A stretch of 8,345 bases of DNA from Nitrospirales bacterium (GCA_021604265.1 BQIY01000073.1:1-8345), one strand, 5' to 3'. Shown: positions 1-6,458, counted from the stretch's first letter. Program-made: numbers and translations. The notes: generated by a model from the letters alone, not told the origin.

Positions 1-237
1 GCTGAGTAGCAAGGGATTCCCTTTCCCTAAGTTTTCCGCATGTTCAACGGTCTGAAGGAGTTGCGTTTCAACGTTTGATTGAGTGGGAGAAGACGTGTGT
101 TCCCGGGAATTTTCAGATGTCGGGAAGCGTGCAGATTGTTGCGGGCACGCCTGGATGAATTGACTCATGAGGATGATTCCTACGAGTAAGCTGTAGCGGT
201 AGTACGGAGCCAATGACTTGTAAGATTGATCTAGCAT
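1..237 (-). CDS. Putative lipoprotein, N-terminal part, runs off the left edge
   Basis: An open frame of 79 codons on the minus strand starts at ATG 237-235 and is still open at base 1, so only the N-terminus is visible. Residues 11-30 form an export signal (tyrosines and Arg14, then a hydrophobic core SLLVGIILM) ending in FIQAC. Cys31 is a likely lipidated residue; Gln at -2 is not the commonest lipobox residue. The mature part is polar (Ser, Gln, Thr, Glu). Near the edge, residues 58-78 (QLLQTVEHAENLGKGNPLL) resemble the first helices of a TPR repeat, but one partial repeat is not proof. A sigma-70-like promoter lies 43 nt upstream. The ribosome binding site is weak. A later ATG (codon 24) would destroy the signal peptide, so the first ATG is preferred. 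The function is unknown; an outer- or inner-membrane-anchored TPR lipoprotein is an inference. Confidence 0.65.
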   Translation of the reverse strand, partial: MLDQSYKSLAPYYRYSLLVGIILMSQFIQACPQQSARFPTSENSREHTSSPTQSNVETQLLQTVEHAENLGKGNPLLLS

Positions 238-279
238 CGGTTTCGGTCTTTTCGATAATCCGTGTTCGAATTCTAGGAA

Positions 280-308
280 ATTGTAGAGTGGATGTATATG
301 AATAACAA
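280..308 (-). promoter_or_regulatory. Putative sigma-70 promoter of the lipoprotein gene
   Basis: Read on the minus strand, TTGTTA (308-303) and TACAAT (285-280) are separated by exactly 17 nt, matching the -35 box at 4 of 6 and the -10 box at 5 of 6 bases. Transcription would begin near 273, giving a leader of about 36 nt before the ATG at 237. It lies in the 118-nt gap between two divergent genes. This was found by eye and has no experimental support. Confidence 0.4.
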
Positions 309-355
309 GTCAGAGTGAGAATTGATCCGCAATGACTTGAAAGTGAGGAGGTAGA

Positions 356-1444
356 ATGGTGTCCCTTGTGTGGTGTTCGATATCAGGACATGGGTTTGGA
401 CATGCGGCGCAACTGGTTCCAATCCTCAATGAGTTAGGGCGCCGGCATTCACATCTGCGCTTTTTTCTGCGCACGACGACGCCGGCAGCCTTCTTTCAAG
501 AAACACTTACCGTACCCTGGGAATGGTCGTATTCGCAGCAAGATATTGGTTGTATTCAACGTGGTCCGCTGAGTATTGACGTTGAGCAAACCTGGAATGC
601 CTATACCCAGTTTCACGACGGGTGGAAAGGCCGTGTCATGGATGAAGTGCATGCAATGCGTAAGGCGAAGCCTGTGCTCGTCCTCTCAAATATCTCACAT
701 TTGGGGATCGCCGCTGGTGTGGAGGCCGGTTATCCCGCTGTAGCGTTTGGCTCCTTATCGTGGGATCAAGTCTTGGCCCAATATCTCGTTCCTGGCTGTT
801 TGGAACACGAAACCATTGTGGCGCACATTCGTCAGGCCTATCACGGGGTCAGCATGATGATCCGCCCGTATCCCGGCATTCCCATGGTCGCATTTCCAGA
901 AGTCTATGATGTCGGTCCTGTGCTGTTGCCATTCGTAGAACCGGAGCCATCAATACGGCAGACACTCAAAATGGACTCACACGAACGTTTGGTTCTCATT
1001 GCCTTTGGAGGAATTCCCTTGTCCACACTGCCTCTTGAGCAGATCGATGCGCTAGAGGGGTATCGGTTTCTGGTAAGTGGAGCTTTGGACTGCCGCAATT
1101 ACAAGCGGATTGGGTCGACAGAGAAGGTCGGGCTATCATTTCGACGAATTTTAGCTGAATCAGATGTTGTGATGACCAAGCCGGGATATGCGACGACGGT
1201 TGAGACCGTGCGGCTCGGAAAGCCGATGGTGTATGTCAGACGACACAATTTTGCTGATGAACAGCCACTTGTCGACTTTGCCCATCGTTATGGGCGAGCC
1301 CAAGAGCTGTCACTTAATGAATTTGAGTCCGGACAGTGGGCGAACGCGTTGGGGCGCGTCCAGTCGATTCTCCCTCCCAAGGAGTCCATGCCTCCTGAAG
1401 GAACAGGGGAGACTGTTGAGCATTTGTTGAAATTCTTGAAATAA
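356..1444 (+). CDS. MurG/GT28-like glycosyltransferase
   Basis: The 362-residue protein has the two-half layout of GT-B glycosyltransferases. The N-terminal half opens with SISGHGFGHA (residues 8-17), the HGxGH-type loop seen in MurG-like enzymes and in the glycosyltransferase-like domain of sugar kinases such as L-arabinokinase. The C-terminal half has a beta-strand plus glycine turn (LVLIAFGG, 212-219) and then SDVVMTKPGYATTVETVRLGKP (269-290), the nucleotide-sugar binding segment, followed by FADEQ (299-303). I see no signal peptide or membrane helix, so it is probably cytosolic. Donor and acceptor cannot be read from the sequence. GAGGAGG (345-351) is a strong ribosome binding site 4 nt before the ATG; the GTG at codon 2 is also well spaced. 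The 3' end overlaps the convergent OB-fold gene by 131 nt. Family placement is fairly sure; the reaction is not. Confidence 0.8.
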   Translation: MVSLVWCSISGHGFGHAAQLVPILNELGRRHSHLRFFLRTTTPAAFFQETLTVPWEWSYSQQDIGCIQRGPLSIDVEQTWNAYTQFHDGWKGRVMDEVHAMRKAKPVLVLSNISHLGIAAGVEAGYPAVAFGSLSWDQVLAQYLVPGCLEHETIVAHIRQAYHGVSMMIRPYPGIPMVAFPEVYDVGPVLLPFVEPEPSIRQTLKMDSHERLVLIAFGGIPLSTLPLEQIDALEGYRFLVSGALDCRNYKRIGSTEKVGLSFRRILAESDVVMTKPGYATTVETVRLGKPMVYVRRHNFADEQPLVDFAHRYGRAQELSLNEFESGQWANALGRVQSILPPKESMPPEGTGETVEHLLKFLK

Positions 1445-2033
1445 GAGTATGAGAGGAATTTTCGCATGAGTGAAACGACGTGCGGTCAGGAATTAAGGAC
1501 GGGTAGGGGGTGACCGTGATTGCTTCAAGGTTATTTTCGAAATGATAGTCATGAGCGATTCGATCTTTCCAAAAGATACCGGTCACTTCAACCTGATGAT
1601 CCATGGCAATTGGACTACTGCCTTGTGTCCGGTCATGTCGGCCAAACACGATCAACGAGGCTATTTCATGTTGCAAGACAAAGACGAAATCAAAGAAGAG
1701 TTTGGTCTCATCGAGATGCATTTCCGGCTGCTTCACGATGCCACGTACCGTTACGGCTTTTTGATGAAAGCGTTCAGGAAATTTCAAGAGAGTTTCAATT
1801 TCGACAATCTCTGGATCTGTCTTTTCTGCGGGATTGGCCGCAAATGATGGAGCATGTGCTTGAAGTTGAGTGAGACTCAAATTGTAATGAACGCCGTGGC
1901 GGGAGTGAGGGAGATATTGAAAAGAGTCGTGCGGAAATATTGGGAGCGTGTGGGATTGTTCTAAAAAGCAACTGGCGTGCATGCTTGGGCTTTGGACTGT
2001 CAGAAGGCTACAAAGTAGGAGTAGGTAGCACAT
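1314..2033 (-). CDS. Exported OB-fold (nucleic-acid-binding-type) hypothetical protein
   Basis: This 239-residue frame starts with a hydrophobic stretch (residues 2-14, CYLLLLCSLLTVQ) that looks like a signal peptide, although it lacks the usual N-terminal Lys/Arg. A TGA two codons upstream of the ATG rules out an in-frame extension. Residues 76-176 read as an OB-fold: EIVEIETLLKFPERFHQKAV, then TVRGIV (95-100), FVFVLQ (116-121), SLIVFGR (126-132), QVEVTGIFWK (147-156) and a final strand around LEAITVTPYPS (169-179). This is the pattern 'site opened by a fixed strand, binding or scaffold role' of periplasmic OB proteins. Residues 1-75 are a low-complexity linker. Everything after about residue 184 looks unstructured, and residues 197-239 are antisense to the end of the glycosyltransferase gene. 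No ribosome binding site is evident. The frame's open length and OB pattern argue that it is real; its ligand is unknown. Confidence 0.7.
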   Translation of the reverse strand: MCYLLLLCSLLTVQSPSMHASCFLEQSHTLPIFPHDSFQYLPHSRHGVHYNLSLTQLQAHAPSFAANPAEKTDPEIVEIETLLKFPERFHQKAVTVRGIVKQPEMHLDETKLFFDFVFVLQHEIASLIVFGRHDRTQGSSPIAMDHQVEVTGIFWKDRIAHDYHFENNLEAITVTPYPSLIPDRTSFHSCENSSHTLISRISTNAQQSPLFLQEAWTPWEGESTGRAPTRSPTVRTQIH

Positions 2034-2043
2034 GAGTCACGAA

Positions 2044-2224
2044 AGACAAAAGCCGATACTCAAGAATGTATGGTTATGTTAATAATTAAAGTAAAGCATT
2101 AATATTATGTGTTATATATTAAATGATTCAATGAGGTTGTTGTCGTGTTTTTTTGTTAAGAGAATCGTAATTAAATAGTTATAACATATTGGAAATATTA
2201 GAAAGTTGAATACATTTCACCAGA
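2044..2224. other. AT-rich intergenic region with a palindrome
   Basis: This gap separates the start of the OB-fold gene (minus) from the small zinc-type gene (plus) and is strikingly richer in A and T than its surroundings. It holds TTAATAT (2099-2105) and its inverse ATATTAA (2116-2122) around a 10-nt spacer. Allowing one bulge, the arms extend to CATTAATAT and ATATTAAATG. A T7 run lies at 2148-2154. TATAAC (2180-2185) could be a -10 box for the rightward gene, but the nearest TTGTTA (2153-2158) is 21 nt away, which is too far for a good promoter. A divergent control region is the likely role; this is an inference. Confidence 0.4.
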
Positions 2225-2245
2225 TTGGGTATCATGATTATAGTT

Positions 2246-2443
2246 ATGACACGCCAAGAACGCTACCAACAACGTCACAAAGCGGCAGGGCTCTGCATCT
2301 ATTGCCCTCGCAAGGCTATCAGCGGGTGGTTTTGTGCTCACCATTTACGAAAACGCCGAACATCAATGCGTGTCCAAAATGGGAATCGTCCCTGGCATCC
2401 AGGGGGCCCTGGCCGTCCTCCTCTCACACGAAGAGCGCACTAA
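2246..2443 (+). CDS. Small zinc-binding-type protein with CxxC-x9-CxxH motif
   Basis: The 65-residue protein has a basic start (MTRQERYQQRHKAAG), then Cys17-x2-Cys20-x9-Cys30-x2-His33, spaced as in small treble-clef or zinc-ribbon folds. A run of basic residues follows (LRKRR, 34-38) and then a Gly/Pro/Arg tail with GPGRPP (54-59), which resembles an AT-hook core. The pattern 'R-x-G-L-C-x-x-C ... G-x-x-x-C-x-x-H' occurs in many tiny uncharacterised bacterial and phage proteins, so nucleic-acid binding is plausible but unproven. ATG 2246 was chosen because the conserved-looking part begins there; ATG 2234 and TTG 2225 are in frame upstream, and none has a convincing Shine-Dalgarno site. A longer frame on the same strand (TTG 2206 to 2562) lacks any recognisable pattern and is taken as a shadow. 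Confidence 0.6.
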   Translation: MTRQERYQQRHKAAGLCIYCPRKAISGWFCAHHLRKRRTSMRVQNGNRPWHPGGPGRPPLTRRAH

Positions 2444-2506
2444 TACTCATTTCTCTTTTCACCTTCCAGTTTTTTATCAATAGACACTCACGCCAGACAT
2501 GTGTAT

Positions 2507-2532
2507 GCGATGTATCGCTGACTTCAGAAGTC
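2507..2532. repeat. Two adjacent short palindromes upstream of the J-domain gene
   Basis: GCGAT-GT-ATCGC (2507-2518) is followed one base later by GACTTC-A-GAAGTC (2520-2532). Both are perfect inverted repeats with centres of only one or two bases, so they are better suited to dimeric protein binding on DNA than to RNA hairpins. They lie 66 nt before the TTG start of the J-domain gene, a possible operator position. Short palindromes also occur by chance. Confidence 0.25.
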
Positions 2533-2597
2533 TTAACCATGCAATGCTACATTCATGACTAAAAGAAATCTCATGTATTACATTATGGAGTCTTGCC

Positions 2598-3263
2598 TTG
2601 CCACGTCTTGATTTTTATGCCGTCCTGGAAGTTGAGCCAGATTCCTCGGATGAATACATCAAAAAAGCCTACAGGAAACTGGCGCTGCGTTATCATCCTG
2701 ATCACAACCAAGGGAAGCCGGATGCTGAAATAAAAATTCGAGAAATTAATGCTGCCTATGAAGTCTTGAACGATCCAGAGAGTCGAAAGGCCTATGATCG
2801 TTTACGCTTTGGCGGCTATCGTCAGCAAGTTGATGGATTTGGACAGGCAGAGGATACGACGCCCGATCCAGGAGTCGCTTTCGAGGCGATGGAGCAGACC
2901 TTGCGCGATGAAGCCAAAAAAGATGTCTTTTCAGTGTTGATCAAGGATCAGGTGCGTATTCAAGAAGAGCTATCGATTATCCGCGAACGTGTTGTGGCGA
3001 AACAGGGGTATGATACGTTTCAGGAGTCGCTTGTTCTTCAGAGAGCCCGAGAAGTTGTGCATACGTTCATTTCGCAAGATCTTCGTGATCGGCGTGAACA
3101 GTTAGTGGACGTGGCACATCAGATGCTCCTTTCGCAAGGAGTTTGCCCAAGTCATGATGACAAAGATGTTAAGGCGTTACGAAAGCAGCTCGAAAAATAT
3201 TACGATGAAGGCTGGGCTCAAGGTTATCTTTACGCCTGTGAATTGTTTTATGTCAGGCGATAG
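2598..3263 (+). CDS. J-domain (DnaJ-like) co-chaperone, short form
   Basis: Residues 3-68 are a complete J-domain: LDFYAVLEVEPDSSDEYIKKAYRK opens helices I and II, RYHPDHN places the His-Pro-Asp triad at residues 33-35, and INAAYEVLNDPESRKAYDR forms helices III-IV. The HPD triad is what stimulates DnaK ATPase. The remaining 150 residues have no Gly/Phe region, no CxxCxGxG zinc centre and no DnaJ C-terminal beta domain, so this is a class III (class C) J-protein, not housekeeping DnaJ. The tail is predicted helical and charged (for example 101-140 and 190-221) and ends in an aromatic stretch (YDEGWAQGYLYACELFYVRR, 202-221). What client it serves is unknown. The start is TTG at 2598, supported by GGAG (2587-2590) with a 7-nt spacer; upstream ATGs at 2573 and 2585 are out of frame. 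Confidence 0.85.
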   Translation: MPRLDFYAVLEVEPDSSDEYIKKAYRKLALRYHPDHNQGKPDAEIKIREINAAYEVLNDPESRKAYDRLRFGGYRQQVDGFGQAEDTTPDPGVAFEAMEQTLRDEAKKDVFSVLIKDQVRIQEELSIIRERVVAKQGYDTFQESLVLQRAREVVHTFISQDLRDRREQLVDVAHQMLLSQGVCPSHDDKDVKALRKQLEKYYDEGWAQGYLYACELFYVRR

Positions 3264-3625
3264 CTTGATCTAAGAGATGATTGAAGCTAGAACTTGCACG
3301 CAAATGAAGCGTGCGACACACACGGTGATAGCATAACTGGGTCAGCATGTTTGAGCAGATTGAATGCCGAGATATGCATCGTTGACCATTGCCTCGAGAT
3401 ATTCTGATTCTAAAATTCAAGCCCTGATGATTCACCCTTCAAGGCAGTCGAAGGATGAATCACACAATTTTGATGTTTCATAGGAAATGCAAGATAGTTT
3501 GAGAAGTTGCCTTCTTCCACTTACGCGGCGATACGATAATTTTCAGTTGATCAATTATCAATCGGCTGCACGTTGAGAGCGATCTCACCGATGGAGAATG
3601 ACCATTGGGAAAATTCACGACCTTC
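3264..3625. other. 362-nt gap without a convincing gene
   Basis: No frame here looks like protein. A 60-codon minus-strand frame (3253-3435) has an irregular composition, no ribosome binding site and overlaps the end of the J-domain gene. The one clear structure is the hairpin at 3428-3462. The gap lies between the ends of two convergent genes, so it probably holds both of their 3' untranslated regions. Confidence 0.5.
3428..3462. terminator. Hairpin between convergent genes, possible bidirectional terminator
   Basis: TGATTCACCCTTC (3428-3440) pairs with GAAGGATGAATCA (3450-3462) over 13 positions with a single mismatch, around a 9-nt loop. The rightward side continues CACAATTTTG and the leftward side has GAATTTTAG, so the T tracts are short (four bases) on both strands. 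It lies 165 nt beyond the J-domain gene stop, which is far for a terminator. The stem is solid; the terminator role is uncertain. Confidence 0.4.
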
Positions 3626-3651
3626 TTACTCTCTGTCTAAGAGAGAAGAAG
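3622..3651 (-). terminator. Hairpin at the stop codon of the 87-residue gene
   Basis: CTTCTTaCTCTC (3622-3633, one bulged A) pairs with GAGAGAAGAAG (3641-3651) around a 7-nt loop. The stem straddles the TAA stop (3628-3626) of the minus-strand gene, so the arms lie inside the last codons. Downstream on the minus strand there is only a weak T stretch (GAATTTTCCC). It could slow or end transcription of that short gene, or protect the 3' end. Confidence 0.3.
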
Positions 3652-3889
3652 TGTCCTGCTGTGTGCCGTGCTGTGATGAAAACTCAGATTGTGCCAATGC
3701 TTGAGCTGCCCGTGATATTTCGACTTTGATGCCCTGCTCTTGAGGATTTCCCGTTTGCAATGCACTCTTGGACGATTCTTTTTCCTCATCCGGTCGTTGT
3801 ACGGCAATCGCGGGCTTACTGGCAGTAGACAGTGAGTTGGCCAACTGACTTAACCCGCCTTGTCCCTGTTCAATCCCATTAATATTCAT
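3626..3889 (-). CDS. Small disordered protein of unknown function
   Basis: The 87-residue product starts at ATG 3889. AAGGAGG (3903-3897) is an ideal ribosome binding site with a 7-nt spacer. An ATG six codons earlier (3907) overlaps that site and is therefore rejected. The protein has no cysteine, no signal peptide and no membrane helix, and is rich in Gln, Ser, Glu and Ala. One short ordered-looking segment, IKVEISRAAQALAQSE (54-69), resembles the 'V-x-I-S-x-x-A-x-x-L' segment of FlgM and other small flagellum-associated proteins. The C-terminal helix of FlgM that binds sigma-28 is missing, so I do not call it FlgM. The gene stands alone on the minus strand between two gaps. It is likely a real gene because of the start site; the function is not known. 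Confidence 0.6.
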   Translation of the reverse strand: MNINGIEQGQGGLSQLANSLSTASKPAIAVQRPDEEKESSKSALQTGNPQEQGIKVEISRAAQALAQSEFSSQHGTQQDTSSLLDRE

Positions 3890-4202
3890 CTCGCCCCCTC
3901 CTTGCATAGGATAAATATGGAAACAACGTCCAATCTTGTCCTATCCTTCTCGGCTAGATCGTGATTCACTTGAGTACGTCAACAACGAGCAAAATCATTG
4001 TGATACTCAAGAGTGATAAACTGTTTACAAGCTCAAGGAATGTGAAACGAGGCACCGCAAAGCTGTTAACGCTTAGGCAATGCGGGCAAATATTGTGATT
4101 TTATTGAGGAGGGGGGGAAGGGAGTAGCTTGTGCTTGAGAAGATGAACACATGGTCAGCTGTTATGACTGCTTGATGAACAAGCGGCATTGTTGGTGCGT
4201 GT
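3890..4202. other. 313-nt gap between the small gene and the first tRNA-Ser
   Basis: No credible coding frame is seen. The part next to the small gene carries its ribosome binding site and should hold its promoter, but I find no well-spaced -35/-10 pair. A purine run with eight G's occurs near 4110-4131. GCTTG-ATGAA-CAAGC (4171-4185) is a small 5-bp hairpin just past the 3' end of the tRNA on the minus strand; it lacks a T tract, so a terminator role is weak. Confidence 0.4.
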
Positions 4203-4290
4203 TGGCGGAGGGGGTAGGATTCGAACCTACGGTCCCGTGAAGGACTCCGGTTTTCAAGACCGGCCTATTCGTCCACTCTAGCACCCCTCC
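4203..4290 (-). tRNA. tRNA-Ser(UGA), copy 1, CCA encoded
   Basis: On the minus strand an 88-nt cloverleaf folds with no mismatch. The acceptor is GGAGGGG (4290-4284) with CCCCTCC (4213-4207). The D stem is CTA/TAG, and the anticodon stem CCGGT/ACCGG surrounds loop CTTGAAA with anticodon TGA. The long variable arm typical of class II tRNAs has stem GTCC/GGAC, and the T arm is GTAGG-TTCGAAT-CCTAC. The discriminator is G (4206) and CCA (4205-4203) is encoded. The long variable arm is an identity element for seryl-tRNA synthetase, whose gene lies upstream on the same strand. No separate promoter was found, so it may be transcribed together with the second copy. Confidence 0.95.
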
Positions 4291-4497
4291 ATACCTCTGA
4301 TAAGCAGTAATTCAAATGTTGTCTCTCTCTTGTCGTACTCAGGTCTTGAGTTCTTGAGGTATTTCTCAACGAGCGACCATCCAACATGAGGTTCTCTCCT
4401 GCCTTTGCTCCACTTGGTTATCACCTTTTCATTTTCATGGGCATATCACGAATGGGGTCTTCCCCGCTCTAGTCTCTCAGTGAAGGAAATTTCTGGA

Positions 4498-4585
4498 TGG
4501 CGGAGGGGGTGGGATTCGAACCCACGGTAGCTTTCACTACTCCGGTTTTCAAGACCGGCCTATTCGTCCACTCTAGCACCCCTCC
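4498..4585 (-). tRNA. tRNA-Ser(UGA), copy 2, CCA encoded
   Basis: This is an 88-nt class II cloverleaf on the minus strand with the same acceptor, D arm and anticodon arm as the copy at 4203-4290. Anticodon TGA sits in the same loop, the discriminator is G (4501) and CCA is encoded (4500-4498). The variable arm stem is GTAG/CTAC and the T arm is GTGGG-TTCGAAT-CCCAC, both different from the other copy but fully paired. It lies 207 nt upstream of the other copy and 82 nt downstream of the PAS-domain gene, on the strand of serS. Both should read UCA and, by wobble, other UCN serine codons. Confidence 0.95.
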
Positions 4586-4667
4586 GAGATCGTGCCCCTA
4601 TTGACTCCAGTCTGATGTGGTCATGAAGGTTCTGAATTGACTATGTGTTTGATGAGTGGCGAAGGAC

Positions 4668-5114
4668 TTACTGAACTTGTTTCTTTTGACGTTTGACGAC
4701 ATGACTTCCCACAACCGGGGGCTCCTCTTGTTCAAGATGGACGTAATCATTAACCAATCCCAATACGTTGTTTTCAAATGGCAGGAATCGAACAGCAACT
4801 CGATAGAGTTGTTGCTCCATGGTTAATTCGTAATATTCAACAAGTGGTTGTTGGATATCAAGTATCTGAAATACCGAGGATTGTACGCCTTTGGCCATGG
4901 GTTGAGGCAGAACCGTCGTAATTCGTTTTCCTAGAAGTTGTTCTCCTCCGATATAATGTTTGGTGTCGGGGTTCGGGTAATAATAATCGATGTAGATACC
5001 TTTTGAATTCCATAGGAATAACTTCTGTGGCAGTGTAATCCAGGCATTGTCTGAGCCAAAGAGCTTGTGTGAAAGAAAATCCCAGGTATGTGGCGACAAC
5101 CGGGTATGGTCCAT
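4668..5114 (-). CDS. Single PAS-domain protein
   Basis: The 148-residue protein is almost entirely one PAS fold (about 32-124). It has the entry strand LFLWNSKGIYIDYYYPNPD, the 'G-x-x-I ... LLGKRITTVLP' segment (56-70), a helix AKGVQSSVFQILDIQQP (74-90) and closing strands around YYELTMEQQLYRVAVRFLPF (94-113) and NNVLGLVNDY (115-124). PAS domains sense ligands, redox state or light, or mediate dimerisation. Here there is no kinase, receiver, GGDEF or DNA-binding part, so any output must come from a partner. The C-terminal tail is charged (KRQKKQVQ). It starts 17 nt after the serS stop with a poor ribosome binding site, consistent with co-transcription. No cysteine or histidine stands out as a cofactor ligand. 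Fold call fairly sure; signal and partner unknown. Confidence 0.7.
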   Translation of the reverse strand: MDHTRLSPHTWDFLSHKLFGSDNAWITLPQKLFLWNSKGIYIDYYYPNPDTKHYIGGEQLLGKRITTVLPQPMAKGVQSSVFQILDIQQPLVEYYELTMEQQLYRVAVRFLPFENNVLGLVNDYVHLEQEEPPVVGSHVVKRQKKQVQ

Positions 5115-5131
5115 AATCTTGACTTGTAGCG

Positions 5132-6421
5132 TTAAGTGTTTGGCGTAATCTTTGGTGTCATCAATGTCGCATCCGGAAAATAGGAATGGAGTACATTAGG
5201 GATTGCAACTGAGCCATCAGCTTGCTGGTAGTTTTCTAATATCGCCACAAGGGTACGACCGACAGCCAGGCCAGACCCATTTAAGGTATGGACGTGATTG
5301 GGTTTCCCTTGTTTCGGGCGGTAGCGAATATTGGCCCGCCTGGCTTGAAAGGCCTCGAAATTACTGCAAGACGACACCTCGCGATAGGTCTGTTGTGAGG
5401 GAAGCCAGACTTCCAAGTCATAGGTCTTGGCCGCTGCAAACCCCATATCGCCAGTGCAAAGTGCCATGACTCGGTAGGGAAGACCGAGAGCCTGCAGCAC
5501 TTTTTCGGCAGCCTTTGTCAGCTCTTCATGTGCCTCATACGATTCTTCCGGTGTTGAAAAGGTGACGAGTTCGACTTTATTAAATTGATGGACACGAATG
5601 AGCCCTTTGGTATCTTGCCCATAGGATCCCGCTTCTCTCCGAAAGCAGGGCGTGTGGGCCACATATCGGATGGGCAAGTCCGTTTCTGGAATAATTTCAT
5701 GTTGGAACATATTCGTGACAGGCACTTCAGCCGTTGGGATTAAAAAGTAATCCTCGCTTGCCAAGTGAAAGGCATCATCCTCAAACTTCGGAAGCTGTCC
5801 GGTCCCGGTCATGCTCGCTCGATTAACGATGAAGGGCGGAAGAACCTCGGTGTACCCATGTTCTCGAACATGAAGGTCCAGCATAAAATTCGCCAAAGCG
5901 CGTTCCAGTTTGGCGCCAAGTCCTAAGGATAGGGAGAAGCGAGCTCCGGCTAATTTACTGGCCCGCTCAAAATCAAAGATTCCAAGCGCCTCGCCGAGAT
6001 CATCGTGAGACCGGGGTTCAAAATCAAATGTGGGAATCGTTCCCCAGCGTCGCACTTCTTGATTGTCCGCGGCATCGGCTCCCTGAGGAACGGATTCGTG
6101 TGGAACGTTCGGAATACGAAGTGCGTGAGACTGTAATTGTTCTTCGACCTCTCGCAATTGGCCTTCAATATCTTGAATGCGATCACCCAATGCACGAAGT
6201 TCTGTTGTGGCTTCATCGGTCGGCTGTTTTTCTCGTTTGAGTTTGGCAACCGTGTCGGAACCTCGTTTGAGCTGACCACGAAGCTCTTCGACTCGTGCGA
6301 TCAACTCGCGGCGTTGTTCGGTGAGTTTTTGAACCAGAGCCCAAGGCACATCTTGGCCCCGCGGTCCGAGGTTCTCTTGCAATTGAACGAGTTGATCTTT
6401 TAAAACACGGAAGTCATACAT
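5132..6421 (-). CDS. serS: Seryl-tRNA synthetase
   Basis: This 429-residue class II enzyme charges tRNA-Ser (and tRNA-Sec where present) with serine using ATP in the cytosol. Residues 1-100 are the long antiparallel coiled coil that holds the variable arm of tRNA-Ser (heptad-like [18 protein letters not shown] and [17 protein letters not shown]). The catalytic core has motif 1 around [20 protein letters not shown] (189-208), the TAE serine-binding signature (230-232), motif 2 [21 protein letters not shown] (260-280) and motif 3 [19 protein letters not shown] (381-399). The length matches bacterial SerRS. I chose ATG 6421, giving the usual [10 protein letters not shown] opening; a TTG 22 codons upstream (6487) lies inside the predicted -35 box. 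It is followed on the same strand by a PAS gene and two tRNA-Ser genes. Confidence 0.97.
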   Translation of the reverse strand: MYDFRVLKDQLVQLQENLGPRGQDVPWALVQKLTEQRRELIARVEELRGQLKRGSDTVAKLKREKQPTDEATTELRALGDRIQDIEGQLREVEEQLQSHALRIPNVPHESVPQGADAADNQEVRRWGTIPTFDFEPRSHDDLGEALGIFDFERASKLAGARFSLSLGLGAKLERALANFMLDLHVREHGYTEVLPPFIVNRASMTGTGQLPKFEDDAFHLASEDYFLIPTAEVPVTNMFQHEIIPETDLPIRYVAHTPCFRREAGSYGQDTKGLIRVHQFNKVELVTFSTPEESYEAHEELTKAAEKVLQALGLPYRVMALCTGDMGFAAAKTYDLEVWLPSQQTYREVSSCSNFEAFQARRANIRYRPKQGKPNHVHTLNGSGLAVGRTLVAILENYQQADGSVAIPNVLHSYFPDATLMTPKITPNT

Positions 6422-6458
6422 AATGCTGACAGGTTTAGGCGTTCTTGAGATGGTTTTG

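Noticed and set aside
1520..1873. Plus-strand frames (1520-1873 and 1542-1847) inside the OB-fold gene
   Set aside because: They are antisense to the OB-fold domain and show no recognisable fold or start site.
2206..2562. 118-codon plus-strand frame overlapping the zinc-type gene
   Set aside because: TTG start, no motif, irregular composition; the overlapping frame has the CxxC/CxxH pattern.
3253..3435. 60-codon minus-strand frame after the J-domain gene
   Set aside because: No ribosome binding site, odd composition, and it overlaps the J-domain gene end.
3626..3889. FlgM (anti-sigma-28) identity for the 87-residue protein
   Set aside because: Only one short segment is similar; the C-terminal sigma-binding helix is missing and no flagellar genes are nearby.
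4203..4585. Repeat pair as a mobile element or CRISPR-like repeat
   Set aside because: The two repeated segments are complete tRNA-Ser genes with encoded CCA; the spacing sequence shows no transposase or further repeats.
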